Assembly (NCBI GenBank): GCA_965215825.1
Contig: CBDCEM010000003.1
Location: forward strand, 558,001-622,000
Direction of reading: 5' to 3'
From: JAWPMT01 sp965215825
GTDB taxonomy: Bacteria; Bacteroidota; Bacteroidia; Cytophagales; Cyclobacteriaceae
Length of the DNA stretch: 64,000 nucleotides
In this document: positions 19,165 to 27,619 of the stretch, one piece after another
Layout: each line of letters begins with the position of its first letter
How positions within the stretch are numbered: the stretch's first letter is position 1
Position numbers and translations under genes: made by a program
Notes under the pieces: generated by a model
Databases searched by the model: none
Seen by the model: the letters and a program-made list of their open reading frames with translations, nothing else
What the model was told of the DNA's origin: nothing

Positions 19165-19544
19165 AAGATTAGATTTTGTTAAACATTTGGATTTATGATC
19201 GGTAATGTTAGAGGTAAAAAAGAGCGAGGAATTGTAAAAAAGACGGGTGACCGGTTTAGGGGTGTGATTTTAACAAGTGGTTGCGCCCACCTGACGGGGG
19301 AGAGGAATCAATGGACAAAACGCAGGGTCGACCCTTCAAATGTCTTGTGATCCGAGAGAGGGATTATTCAAATTACGGAAATTCAAATAGTGTGCCATTA
19401 CATGTATCTATCTAAATACTTCAAGAAGTTGTATTTGCGGATTGCCTTTTAAATTATTTGATCAGTCAGTTTAGGATTTCCGACCACCAAAAAAGAAAAG
19501 AATGGACTCGAAGAACCAACAGGGTTTACACGGATTACTTCAGG
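19165..19544. other. 380-base intergenic region upstream of susC
   Basis: I found no open frame with coding character here. It is the leader and promoter region of the susC operon (reading leftwards) and the 3' flank of the small membrane protein. It contains a perfect 12-base palindrome, AGGGTCGACCCT, at 19324–19335, which could be an operator. I could not identify a convincing TAnnTTTG promoter element for susC. Confidence 0.5.
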
Positions 19545-19841
19545 CTAGTAGAAATTCCAGAAGAAAACGGTCATTAGCATGGAAGTAAGAATCAGTGAAA
19601 CCATTCCAGCAACCAAATTCTTAAGTCTGTGCTTTTTATTGATGGCCTGCTGTTGTTCTTGAAATTGGACTTTATAGGCTAAGGACAATGGCTGAGTCGC
19701 ATAAGGATTGAGTGTAGGGAATGAAGGCTCATACAGAGAGGTATCAAAACTTTCGAATTTGTGGGACCTCCGTTGACCCACTCGTGAAAGGTTGCCCTTG
19801 TTGGTGGCGATCATGTTCCTTACCATTCCGTAGCCGTCCAT
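19545..19841 (-). CDS. small hypothetical protein with one C-terminal membrane helix
   Basis: A 98-residue protein I do not recognise. The first 70 residues are polar, with a basic stretch (SRVGQRRSHKFESF) and a Gln-rich segment (VQFQEQQQAINKKH). Residues 75–98 are a hydrophobic helix (NLVAGMVSLILTSMLMTVFF), so it is probably tail-anchored in the inner membrane. It lies 91 bases downstream of rsmG on the same strand and may be co-transcribed with it. The compositional split and the position suggest a real gene. Confidence 0.5.
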   Translation of the reverse strand: MDGYGMVRNMIATNKGNLSRVGQRRSHKFESFDTSLYEPSFPTLNPYATQPLSLAYKVQFQEQQQAINKKHRLKNLVAGMVSLILTSMLMTVFFWNFY

Positions 19842-19932
19842 GCTATTAAATTTTAATGTTCAGAAGTAATATAACGAATTCACCAAAAGAGAGTTTCTGC
19901 TAGCTTCAAGCTATTATTCGCTTGCGAGAATA

Positions 19933-20565
19933 TCAGAAAGGGATATAAATCAACTTCTTCGTCTTGAAATACGGCTCATCAAAGTATTGAGGAATCGCTA
20001 TAGATTCGTATGGCCGATTCAATTCCTTTAATTCTTCATCCAGTTCACCACCTTTTTGACAAATGATGCCATTTCGAATTTCATTTCGGTGTTCGGTGGA
20101 GATTTGTTTTTTTGACCAGGAGTATATTTTTTCAGCGCGAGCTACGGCACGAGTTACAACGAAATCAAAAGGGCCTTTCACTATTTCAGATCGTGATTGG
20201 ATGCCAGTTACATTTGAAAGGCCCATTTGTTGAGCCACATCGTTCACAACCATTATTTTTTTACCAATGCTGTCCACCAGTGTGAAATGAACTTGAGGGA
20301 ACATGATGGCCAGGGGAATTCCGGGAAATCCTCCGCCGGTACCCAGGTCCATGACCTTTGAGCCGTCTTTAAATGAAATGAATTTAGCAATTGACAGACT
20401 GTGGAGGATATGCCGCAAATAGAAGTCATCAAAATATTTCCTCGAAACCACATTAATCTTGGCATTCCATTCGGCGTACATGTTACCAACCTCAAAGAAT
20501 TGCTTTTCCTGTGTTTCGGATAGATTTGGAAAATACCTGGCAACGACGGACTGGTCGAACTGCAT
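19933..20565 (-). CDS. rsmG: 16S rRNA (guanine-527-N7) methyltransferase RsmG
   Basis: A 210-residue SAM-dependent methyltransferase that modifies G527 in the 530 loop of 16S rRNA. The SAM-binding loop is at residues 71–84 (VMDLGTGGGFPGIP). The family's NVVSRK segment follows the N-terminal helices (residues 38–43), and VTRAVAR is present at about 133–139. Length is normal. It lies seven bases after the sigma factor gene on the same strand, so it is probably in the same transcript. Confidence 0.95.
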   Translation of the reverse strand: MQFDQSVVARYFPNLSETQEKQFFEVGNMYAEWNAKINVVSRKYFDDFYLRHILHSLSIAKFISFKDGSKVMDLGTGGGFPGIPLAIMFPQVHFTLVDSIGKKIMVVNDVAQQMGLSNVTGIQSRSEIVKGPFDFVVTRAVARAEKIYSWSKKQISTEHRNEIRNGIICQKGGELDEELKELNRPYESIAIPQYFDEPYFKTKKLIYIPF

Positions 20566-20572
20566 GTGCCTT

Positions 20573-21181
20573 CTAAATATGAGACTTTTTGTCTTTTACA
20601 AGATCGTACATCAATTCACGTGCCCTATGGAGTTGCGCTTTGACTGTTCCTAAAGGAGCATCCAGCTCTTTCGCGATTTCTTCATATGAGAGCTCGTCAA
20701 AGTAGCGAAGGCGAACCAGACGCTGATACTTAGCCGGTAGCTTGGTGACAAACATCCGGACCAGTTCAATCTTTTGCGTTTTGATGGTCTCTTCATCAGG
20801 AGTAAGGTTTCTGTCCTCCACATCGATATTTACCGAATCCCCACTTTCATCAGTAAAAGAAGTGTTGAGGCTATAAGTCTCCAGTTTCTTCTTTCGAATG
20901 AAGTCTATCGCATTGTTAGTCGCAATACGAAACAACCATGTACTAAAAGTATAGTCCTTTTTGAATCGTTTCAGGTTCTTAAAAGCTTTGGCAAATGCTT
21001 CAATGGTAAGATCTTCTGCATCATCCACATTTCTGACCATCTTTAGGATCATGTGGTAAACAGGCTTCTTATACCGTTCCATCAATTTGGCAAAAGCACT
21101 TTCATCCCCTTGCGAGGTAGCCTGATCGATCAGTTTGAAGTCTTGAAGGGCCTTATCTGAAAACTGGCGATCTAATTCCAT
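20573..21181 (-). CDS. ECF-type RNA polymerase sigma factor
   Basis: A 202-residue sigma-70 family factor of the extracytoplasmic-function type. Region 2 spans about residues 25–95 (MERYKKPVYHMILKMVRN, DAEDLTIEAFAKAF, FSTWLFRIATNNAIDFIR). Region 4 spans about 140–195 (LPAKYQRLVRLRYFDELSY, EEIAKELDAPLGTVKAQLHR). No anti-sigma gene is adjacent: upstream is a glycosyltransferase that overlaps its start by ten bases and downstream is rsmG. Such rsmG-linked sigma factors may act without a dedicated membrane anti-sigma. The regulon is unknown. Confidence 0.92.
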   Translation of the reverse strand: MELDRQFSDKALQDFKLIDQATSQGDESAFAKLMERYKKPVYHMILKMVRNVDDAEDLTIEAFAKAFKNLKRFKKDYTFSTWLFRIATNNAIDFIRKKKLETYSLNTSFTDESGDSVNIDVEDRNLTPDEETIKTQKIELVRMFVTKLPAKYQRLVRLRYFDELSYEEIAKELDAPLGTVKAQLHRARELMYDLVKDKKSHI

Positions 21182-22287
21182 CTGATGTTTTTTCTGAAGA
21201 ATGCAACCGTACTGATCACAGGGGTGAACGTGGCATACGCCAGATCAAGAAAAGGAGTGAACCAAAACTTATATCCCTGTCCCATTTTTTGAGTTGACCA
21301 CTTGAAAAATATACCTTTCAACGCTAAAACTCCAATCATTGTTCCGTAGATCAGAAGTGTTTCGAAGTTTAGAATCGCTAAAATAGTGAAACTAAGCCAA
21401 AGAAGAAGGTGAATATTGCCACGTAGTATATGGCGGAAAATGATAATGGGTTTGTAGAATTTAGAGACTGAATAATGTCTCTTCTTTTGTTTGAGGTATT
21501 CACCCCATTTGTGTTTGGGTTTTGAATAGACCAAAAGGTCTGGTCCAATAGCGATTTCGGTATTGTGACGGCCTGCCCGATATTGTACAAAAAGGTCGTC
21601 ATCGCCACCGGTGATACTCTGATAAATTCCAAACCCTAAATGATCAAGGAATAACGATTTTCTGTAAGCCAGATTTCTTCCAACTCCCATGTAGGGAATG
21701 CCGATCCGTGAAGAAGCCAGGTATTGAAATGCGGTATTGAACGTCTCATAGCGGATATAAGCATTCAGTGGGCCCTTCTCCTGAAAATAAGGAGAGTATC
21801 CTAAGACTATGTCACATTGATCGGAGAAATGATCAGTCATTCCCGAAACCCACTTCTGGGAAGCAGGTCGACAATCTGCGTCGGTGAGCAATACCCAATC
21901 GTATTTTGCTCCTTTTATGGCCAGGGTTAATCCGAATTTTTTAGGGTGAAATTGGTCAGGAACATAGTCGATAATCAGTGTTCTCAGATTGGGATGATGA
22001 GGTTCAATGGACTTCAAATAATCCAGGCTTTGGTCAAAACACCGATCCAAAACAATTATTATTTCAAATTCAGTATGATCCTGCTCCAACAATAAAGGGA
22101 TCAATTCCTTCAGGTTTGCTTCCTCATTGCGCGCGCAAACAATAACAGAAACTGGAGTATGCGTTTTTGATTCAGGTCTCTTGGAGGTTACAATGAAAAA
22201 GGTCTTGACAACAAGAGGAATGATGTGCAGCCCTGCCAGGGTTAGGAATGTTATTGCTAATATCTTCTCCGGACTAAAAAAATACAC
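21172..22287 (-). CDS. membrane glycosyltransferase, family 2
   Basis: A 371-residue GT2 enzyme. After an N-terminal membrane helix (about 8–30), the GT-A fold begins with VSVIVCARNEEANLKELIP (about residues 47–65). The metal-binding DxD appears as LLTDADCRP (about 136), and an acceptor-side acidic motif GGDDDLF lies near 228. The C-terminal part (about 285–345) has two or three further membrane segments. It probably transfers a sugar from a nucleotide donor to a lipid or polysaccharide at the inner face of the membrane. The donor and acceptor cannot be predicted. It overlaps the sigma factor gene. Confidence 0.88.
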   Translation of the reverse strand: MYFFSPEKILAITFLTLAGLHIIPLVVKTFFIVTSKRPESKTHTPVSVIVCARNEEANLKELIPLLLEQDHTEFEIIIVLDRCFDQSLDYLKSIEPHHPNLRTLIIDYVPDQFHPKKFGLTLAIKGAKYDWVLLTDADCRPASQKWVSGMTDHFSDQCDIVLGYSPYFQEKGPLNAYIRYETFNTAFQYLASSRIGIPYMGVGRNLAYRKSLFLDHLGFGIYQSITGGDDDLFVQYRAGRHNTEIAIGPDLLVYSKPKHKWGEYLKQKKRHYSVSKFYKPIIIFRHILRGNIHLLLWLSFTILAILNFETLLIYGTMIGVLALKGIFFKWSTQKMGQGYKFWFTPFLDLAYATFTPVISTVAFFRKNIRWN

Positions 22288-22367
22288 CTTTCGCGATCAT
22301 TCTATTGAGGGATGCGAAACTATTGAAAAAAAATAAGCTGTGAAGAAGATTTGGAAAGATGATAATC

Positions 22368-22399
22368 CTTGCACGCTTATCTGTGGATAAACGTGCAAG
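22368..22399. repeat. long imperfect hairpin containing a DnaA-box-like sequence
   Basis: CTTGCACG (22368–22375) pairs perfectly with CGTGCAAG (22392–22399). Inside it TTATC (22377–22381) pairs with GATAA (22386–22390) around a TGTG loop, with one C/A mismatch between the two stems. Positions 22382–22390 read TGTGGATAA, the exact reverse complement of the consensus DnaA box. It lies between the outer-membrane protein gene and the glycosyltransferase gene and has no T-run on either side. Confidence 0.6.
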
Positions 22400-22408
22400 A
22401 AGTGTTGC

Positions 22409-22930
22409 TCATGGGGCCAGATAAATAGTGAATCCGATGTTGAGAGCAATTGAAGTTTGCCCGTCGAAATCACCACCCGTATTGAAGTAGGTTAGTGCTG
22501 GCTCGATAGCTACATTATTGTTAATAAAAGCCGCATACCCCAGTTCCAAACCGATTTGTGATCCACTTGATGAAAGATCTGTAATCCCATCGTCTCTGTT
22601 GGTATTGATGAATGAAAAGCCAGCTCCGAAAAACACATTGTCGAAGTAGTAACGTCCAAAAGGACCAACGACAAAGCTATTAACTGAAATATCACCCTGG
22701 TTTGAAACACCAAAACCAAGATTTAGACCAGCAGCCAGGTTATCAATGACAAAATACCCACCTTGTGCATTTAGCGACAGATTAAAGTTGTTATCTTCTA
22801 CGGCATCCTGACTGAGCACTGATAGCCCTAGATTGGATGTTGCTCCCATCAATATTTTTCCTTGTTCAGTTTGAGCGCTCAATTGTAATACGCATAAGCA
22901 GATGAATGCTGTTGAAAGAATTTTTTTCAT
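22409..22930 (-). CDS. outer-membrane beta-barrel protein
   Basis: A 173-residue small porin-like protein. It has a signal peptide (residues 1–19, ending QLSAQ), then alternating hydrophobic strands with Gly and aromatic residues at strand ends (FVVGPFGRYYFDNVFFGAGF, QIGLELGYAAF, IALNIGFTIYLAP). This fits the OMP_b-brl family of eight-stranded barrels. It stands alone, opposite in direction to the BNR protein gene. Function is unknown; family members are often abundant structural proteins. Confidence 0.82.
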   Translation of the reverse strand: MKKILSTAFICLCVLQLSAQTEQGKILMGATSNLGLSVLSQDAVEDNNFNLSLNAQGGYFVIDNLAAGLNLGFGVSNQGDISVNSFVVGPFGRYYFDNVFFGAGFSFINTNRDDGITDLSSSGSQIGLELGYAAFINNNVAIEPALTYFNTGGDFDGQTSIALNIGFTIYLAP

Positions 22931-23084
22931 AATGGTTTTATTAGTTTATTAAGCGTTTTGATATCCAATACGGATTTATGCTATCGCAGGTCGCGCAACC
23001 ATAGAAATAATTGACAGGAATCTTTTTGATAGAAATCCATAAATTGGAAAGGATATCACATAGCTACTTACATTTTAACCTGAT

Positions 23085-26000
23085 ATGAACAAACTTCAGC
23101 ATCTCCTTACGTTTGTGTTGACACTGGTGCAGCTGAGTCTATTGGCTCAGGTAGAACCTGCGGTATTTAAGCAACTAAAATTCCGATTTGTTGGCCCCGA
23201 AGGGAATCGGGCCATTGCTATAGCGGGTGTACCTGGTGATCCAATGACCAATTACATAGGGGCAGCCTCCGGAGGATTATGGAAAACAACAGATGGAGGG
23301 ATCAAATGGAAACCTGTTTTTGATGGTCAGGAAGCCTCTTCAATTGGCTCCATTGCTATCGCGCCAAGTAACCCGGAAATCGTATGGGTAGGTACGGGAG
23401 AAACCTTCTTGATCCGGCCAGCCCATGCCATGGGAGATGGTATTTATAAATCGGAAGACGGTGGAGAAACCTGGCAGCACATGGGCCTTCCCAAAAGTGG
23501 TCGGATTGGCCGAATTGTAGTTCACCCCACTAATCCTGATATAGTTTATGCTGCTGCGCTGGGTCATACACATGCACCACAGCAGGAAAGAGGTGTTTAT
23601 CGAACGACAGACGGGGGTAAATCCTGGGAACAAATTTTGTTTGTTGACGAAGGAACTGGTGCAGCTGATCTTGCGATAGATCCTAAAGATCCTGATCGAT
23701 TAATTGCTGGCATGTGGTCTGTACAAATAAATACCTGGAAATTAAATAGTGGAGGCCCCGGAGGGGGAGTTTACCGCTCTATGGACGGTGGAGATACCTG
23801 GCAACCATTGACAGAAAATGGCCTTCCGGGAGGAAAAGAGAATCCGGTAGGGAAGACAGGAGTGGCGATATCCTATTCCAACCCAGATATGGTCTACGCA
23901 CTGTTTGAGATAGAAAGTCCGGCATTGTATCGTTCTTCGGATTTTGGAGAAACCTGGGAGTTGATGACCCGGAAGCATGACATTAACGAAAGAGCACCCT
24001 ACTATACCCGGTTGGCTGTTGCCCCGGACAACCCTGATCGGCTATATTTTCTCAATGTCAAATTTATAGTTTCAGAGGATGGTGGAAAGACCATCAGTGG
24101 CAACTACAGTGCGGGAGGTGATAACCATGACATCTGGATAGATCCAACTAATGCTGATCGGTTTATGGTTGCACATGATGGCTGTGCAAGTATTACTTTG
24201 AATGGCGGCGAAAGTTATCGCAGAGTAGTTTTACCAATTGCTCAGATGTATCATGTGGCTGTTGATGACCAGATTCCTTATAACCTGTATGGCAACAGGC
24301 AGGATGGGTATTCTTATCGGGGACCAAGCAACAGCCAACAAGGCTACATCCCTATTGGGCTCTGGGAAGGTGTTGGTGGATGCGAGAGTGGGTTTGCACA
24401 ACCTGACCCTTTTGACAACAACATTGTTTGGTCAGGATGTTACGACGGAGGGTTAGAACGATACGATGCCACAACAGGACACGCTCGGGATGTACGGGTC
24501 TGGCCGGAAGCCGGATATGGCTGGGCTCCGGCAGATATGAAATATCGATGGTTCTGGAATTTCCCAATTGCATTTTCTCCACATGTGCGCCATAGGGTGT
24601 ATGTTGGAAGCCAATATGTTCATAAAACAGATGATGACGGCCAAAGTTGGCAGGTCATAAGTCCCGATCTTACCCTGAACCGGAAGGAACATCAACAAAC
24701 TTCGGGGGGCGTAGCAGTAGATAACCTCATGACTTTTGATGCTTCGGTCCTTATTTCCATAGTAGAGTCGCCTCAGGAGTCCGGATTGATATGGACGGGC
24801 AGCAATGACGGGCAAGTTCATGTCACCAGAGACTATGGGAAGAACTGGGAAAATGTAACCAAAAATATCAAGGGACTACCGGAGCTGGGAACAATCTCCA
24901 ACATCGAAACTTCACGATACAACAAAGGAACAGCTTACATTTCGATAGACTTACATCATTTAGGTGATTTTGATCCTTATGTATATAAGACCTCAGATTA
25001 TGGTAAAACCTGGAGAAAAATCAGTGATTCATTGCCCAAATCCGTTCATAGCTTTGCGCATGTTATCAAGGAAGATCCTAAAAAGGAAGGAATGCTCTAC
25101 CTGGGAGTTGATAATGGCGTATACGTTAGTTTTGATGACGGTGGAAACTGGATGCGTCTAAGAAATAACCTGCCACCTTCTCCAGTATATTGGTTGGAAG
25201 TACAGGAACGATTTGATGACCTGGTGATCGGGACTTATGGTAGAGGCTATTACATATTGGATAACATTGGTCCCTTGCGCGATTACGGTTCTAACGCGAA
25301 CGATAAGGACGTTTTCTTGTTTGACCTAAGGTCAGCCTATAGGTTTCATAATAAACAGGCCATTAAGACAGATGGCCCTAGCTTTAACTCAGGGAGTAAC
25401 CCCGCTTATGGTGCGGATATCAATTACTTCCTGAAAGACACTGCTCAAAACCCCATCAAGGTGGAAGTGCTTACTCAATCAGGAGACCTGGTCCGGTCTT
25501 TCGATGGAACAAACCGTCAGGGGTTGAATAGGGTCATGTGGGACTTGCGATACGAGCCGACATATAAACCGAGATTGCGCAACACTCCGCCCGGCAGGCC
25601 ATGGGTGCAATTGAATGGTGAAGGCTGGCGACCACTCGTGACCTGGGATCTGGACTTGTGGCGAGGGCAATTAGGTCCACGCGTTGTTCCAGGATCATAC
25701 ATTGTGAAATTGACAGTAGACGAACTGGAAATTACCAAAGAAGTGCAGGTGTTGAAGGATCCATCCTCTGTTGGTACACAGGCTGAAATTGTTGCTCAAG
25801 TAGATTTGGCACTAGAGCTTAGAGATGCGATGAATATAGCGGTAAACATGATCAACACACTTGAATTGATACGCAGCGAGTTAAAGCAATTGATTCCGAA
25901 ACTCGAAAGAAAAGCTGATGTGAATCGGGCTGGGGAATTGGATGCACTGGCACAATCTATTTCCGCCGGATTATATGATATTCATCTGACAGGTGCCAGA

Positions 26001-26249
26001 GAGGACGCTTTCCGTGCGCCGATGAAATTGTATGGAAGATTAAGTGCACTGGCTAGTGACTTGTCCGGGCACGGGATCGACTTTTCCCCAACCGACCAGC
26101 AACAAGCTGTTTATGACGTCCTTGACCAGCGATTGAGTACGCTTGAATCGAAGTTTAAGCAATATGTGGATGTGGAAGTCAACAAGATGAATGATCAATT
26201 AAAAAATGAGGAACTGAAAATCCTATTGGAACAAGGGAGTTCGCAATAA
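23085..26249 (+). CDS. secreted BNR/sortilin-type beta-propeller protein
   Basis: A 1054-residue exported protein with a signal peptide (residues 1–21, ending LSLLAQ). Residues about 30–730 contain many Asp-box/BNR repeats (KTTDGGIKW, KSEDGGETW, RTTDGGKSW, RSMDGGDTW, RSSDFGETW, KTDDDGQSW), as in the VPS10/sortilin propellers and glycosyl hydrolase-like families. The C-terminal 300 residues form a beta domain with LNRVMWDLRYEPTYKP, and then a helical stretch (about 900–1050). Related Bacteroidota proteins are periplasmic or surface-exposed. An enzymatic role is not shown, and 'glycosyl hydrolase' names for this group are not well supported. It is monocistronic. Confidence 0.88.
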   Translation: MNKLQHLLTFVLTLVQLSLLAQVEPAVFKQLKFRFVGPEGNRAIAIAGVPGDPMTNYIGAASGGLWKTTDGGIKWKPVFDGQEASSIGSIAIAPSNPEIVWVGTGETFLIRPAHAMGDGIYKSEDGGETWQHMGLPKSGRIGRIVVHPTNPDIVYAAALGHTHAPQQERGVYRTTDGGKSWEQILFVDEGTGAADLAIDPKDPDRLIAGMWSVQINTWKLNSGGPGGGVYRSMDGGDTWQPLTENGLPGGKENPVGKTGVAISYSNPDMVYALFEIESPALYRSSDFGETWELMTRKHDINERAPYYTRLAVAPDNPDRLYFLNVKFIVSEDGGKTISGNYSAGGDNHDIWIDPTNADRFMVAHDGCASITLNGGESYRRVVLPIAQMYHVAVDDQIPYNLYGNRQDGYSYRGPSNSQQGYIPIGLWEGVGGCESGFAQPDPFDNNIVWSGCYDGGLERYDATTGHARDVRVWPEAGYGWAPADMKYRWFWNFPIAFSPHVRHRVYVGSQYVHKTDDDGQSWQVISPDLTLNRKEHQQTSGGVAVDNLMTFDASVLISIVESPQESGLIWTGSNDGQVHVTRDYGKNWENVTKNIKGLPELGTISNIETSRYNKGTAYISIDLHHLGDFDPYVYKTSDYGKTWRKISDSLPKSVHSFAHVIKEDPKKEGMLYLGVDNGVYVSFDDGGNWMRLRNNLPPSPVYWLEVQERFDDLVIGTYGRGYYILDNIGPLRDYGSNANDKDVFLFDLRSAYRFHNKQAIKTDGPSFNSGSNPAYGADINYFLKDTAQNPIKVEVLTQSGDLVRSFDGTNRQGLNRVMWDLRYEPTYKPRLRNTPPGRPWVQLNGEGWRPLVTWDLDLWRGQLGPRVVPGSYIVKLTVDELEITKEVQVLKDPSSVGTQAEIVAQVDLALELRDAMNIAVNMINTLELIRSELKQLIPKLERKADVNRAGELDALAQSISAGLYDIHLTGAREDAFRAPMKLYGRLSALASDLSGHGIDFSPTDQQQAVYDVLDQRLSTLESKFKQYVDVEVNKMNDQLKNEELKILLEQGSSQ

Positions 26250-26433
26250 CCTACGAACTCATGATTAATTCACCAGAGAATACGATTTGCAGAAACTAGA
26301 AAATTATTGTCAAGATATCCACGATGTACCATTTCGAGATTTAGTAGATGAACACCAAGGTTAGATAAGCTTTGCTTTTTATTGTTTTTTGCCTGATCGT
26401 ATAAACTTCTCTAACTAACTCTAATCAAAAAAC

Positions 26434-26441
26434 TATTTTTG
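26434..26441 (+). promoter_or_regulatory. candidate -7 element for tgt
   Basis: TATTTTTG matches the Bacteroidota -7 consensus TAnnTTTG exactly and lies 25 bases before the GTG start of tgt. No clear TTG is at the expected distance upstream, so this is only a partial promoter match. Confidence 0.35.
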
Positions 26442-26466
26442 TGCTCCTGATTAAAAACTGAAGAAG

Positions 26467-27597
26467 GTGGACTTTAACCTGGTAGCAAACGATAAGAAAA
26501 GTGGAGCCCGAGCGGGGGTGGTGAAAACAGATCATGGAGAAATCCATACGCCCATATTTATGCCTGTGGGAACAGCCGCGACGGTTAAGGCAGTTCATCA
26601 ACGTGAATTGAAAGAAGACATCAATGCTGAGATTATCCTGGGTAATACTTATCATTTGTATTTGCGTCCTGGTTTGGATATCATCAGTGGAGCGGGAGGA
26701 TTACATCAATTCAATGGCTGGGATCGACCTATATTAACCGACAGTGGTGGATATCAGGTATACTCCCTGGGAGACAATCGTAAGATTGAAGAATGGGGTG
26801 TGAATTTTCAAAGCCACATCGATGGGTCCAAACACATGTTTTCACCTGAACATGTCATGGACATCCAGCGAGTTATTGGCGCGGATATCATTATGGCATT
26901 CGATGAGTGCACGCCTTATCCATGCGAATTCGATTATGCTCAGAAATCCATGCACATGACTCATCGCTGGCTGAAGCGGTGTATCGAAAGGTTTAATTCT
27001 ACCGAAGGCCATTATGGCTATGACCAAACCTTATTTCCAATTGTACAGGGCAGTGTATATCCGGATTTGCGAAAAGAGTCTGCCGAGTTTGTTGCATCAT
27101 GCGAGCTGGAAGGCAATGCCATCGGAGGTCTTTCAGTAGGAGAACCTCATGAAGATCTCTATGCGATGACAGAAATGGTATGCAATATTCTGCCACAGGA
27201 CAAACCGCGTTACCTGATGGGAGTGGGTACACCAGCCAATATTCTGGAATGTATTGCTTTGGGCGTAGACATGTTTGATTGTGTAATGCCGACTCGGAAT
27301 GCCAGAAATGGTATGCTGTTCACCACCGAGGGGGTCGTCAATATTCGAAATGAAAAGTGGAAAATGGACTACAGTCCAATTGACCCCAACCTCGAGGGGC
27401 ATGTAAGTACCTTTTACTCTAAAGCATATCTTCGGCATTTGGTCATGAGCAACGAAATGCTGGGAGCACAAATTGCCAGCGTACACAATCTTTCTTTCTA
27501 TCTGTGGTTAGTAAGAGAGGCCCGCAAACAAATTGAGGAAGGAAAATTTGCAGGCTGGAAAAACCATATGATTAAAAATGTATCCAGAAGACTGTGA
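26467..27597 (+). CDS. tgt: queuine/preQ1 tRNA-ribosyltransferase Tgt
   Basis: A 376-residue tRNA-guanine transglycosylase that swaps G34 of GUN-anticodon tRNAs for a queuosine precursor. Family landmarks are TDSGGYQVYSL (about 91–101, with Asp92), ADIIMAFDECTPYPC (139–153), GNAIGGLSVGEP (216–227) and GVDMFDCVMPTRNARNG (266–282), which carries the catalytic Asp. The zinc-site segment is unusual: at the positions of the three E. coli cysteines there are Leu309, Gly311 and Ser314, while the His (340) is kept. The start is a GTG that gives the normal N-terminus. It is followed after 22 bases by the LptF/LptG permease, a common pair in this phylum. Confidence 0.95.
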   Translation: MDFNLVANDKKSGARAGVVKTDHGEIHTPIFMPVGTAATVKAVHQRELKEDINAEIILGNTYHLYLRPGLDIISGAGGLHQFNGWDRPILTDSGGYQVYSLGDNRKIEEWGVNFQSHIDGSKHMFSPEHVMDIQRVIGADIIMAFDECTPYPCEFDYAQKSMHMTHRWLKRCIERFNSTEGHYGYDQTLFPIVQGSVYPDLRKESAEFVASCELEGNAIGGLSVGEPHEDLYAMTEMVCNILPQDKPRYLMGVGTPANILECIALGVDMFDCVMPTRNARNGMLFTTEGVVNIRNEKWKMDYSPIDPNLEGHVSTFYSKAYLRHLVMSNEMLGAQIASVHNLSFYLWLVREARKQIEEGKFAGWKNHMIKNVSRRL

Positions 27598-27619
27598 TAG
27601 CTACTCCATGGCGCATTAG

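Noticed and set aside
20253..20543. 96-residue open frame overlapping rsmG on the same strand
   Set aside because: It lies in another frame of a clear RsmG gene and its composition is unlike a protein; it is a shadow.
22382..22390. DnaA box as sign of the chromosome origin
   Set aside because: Only one box was seen, with no cluster, no AT-rich unwinding region and no dnaA or dnaN gene nearby.
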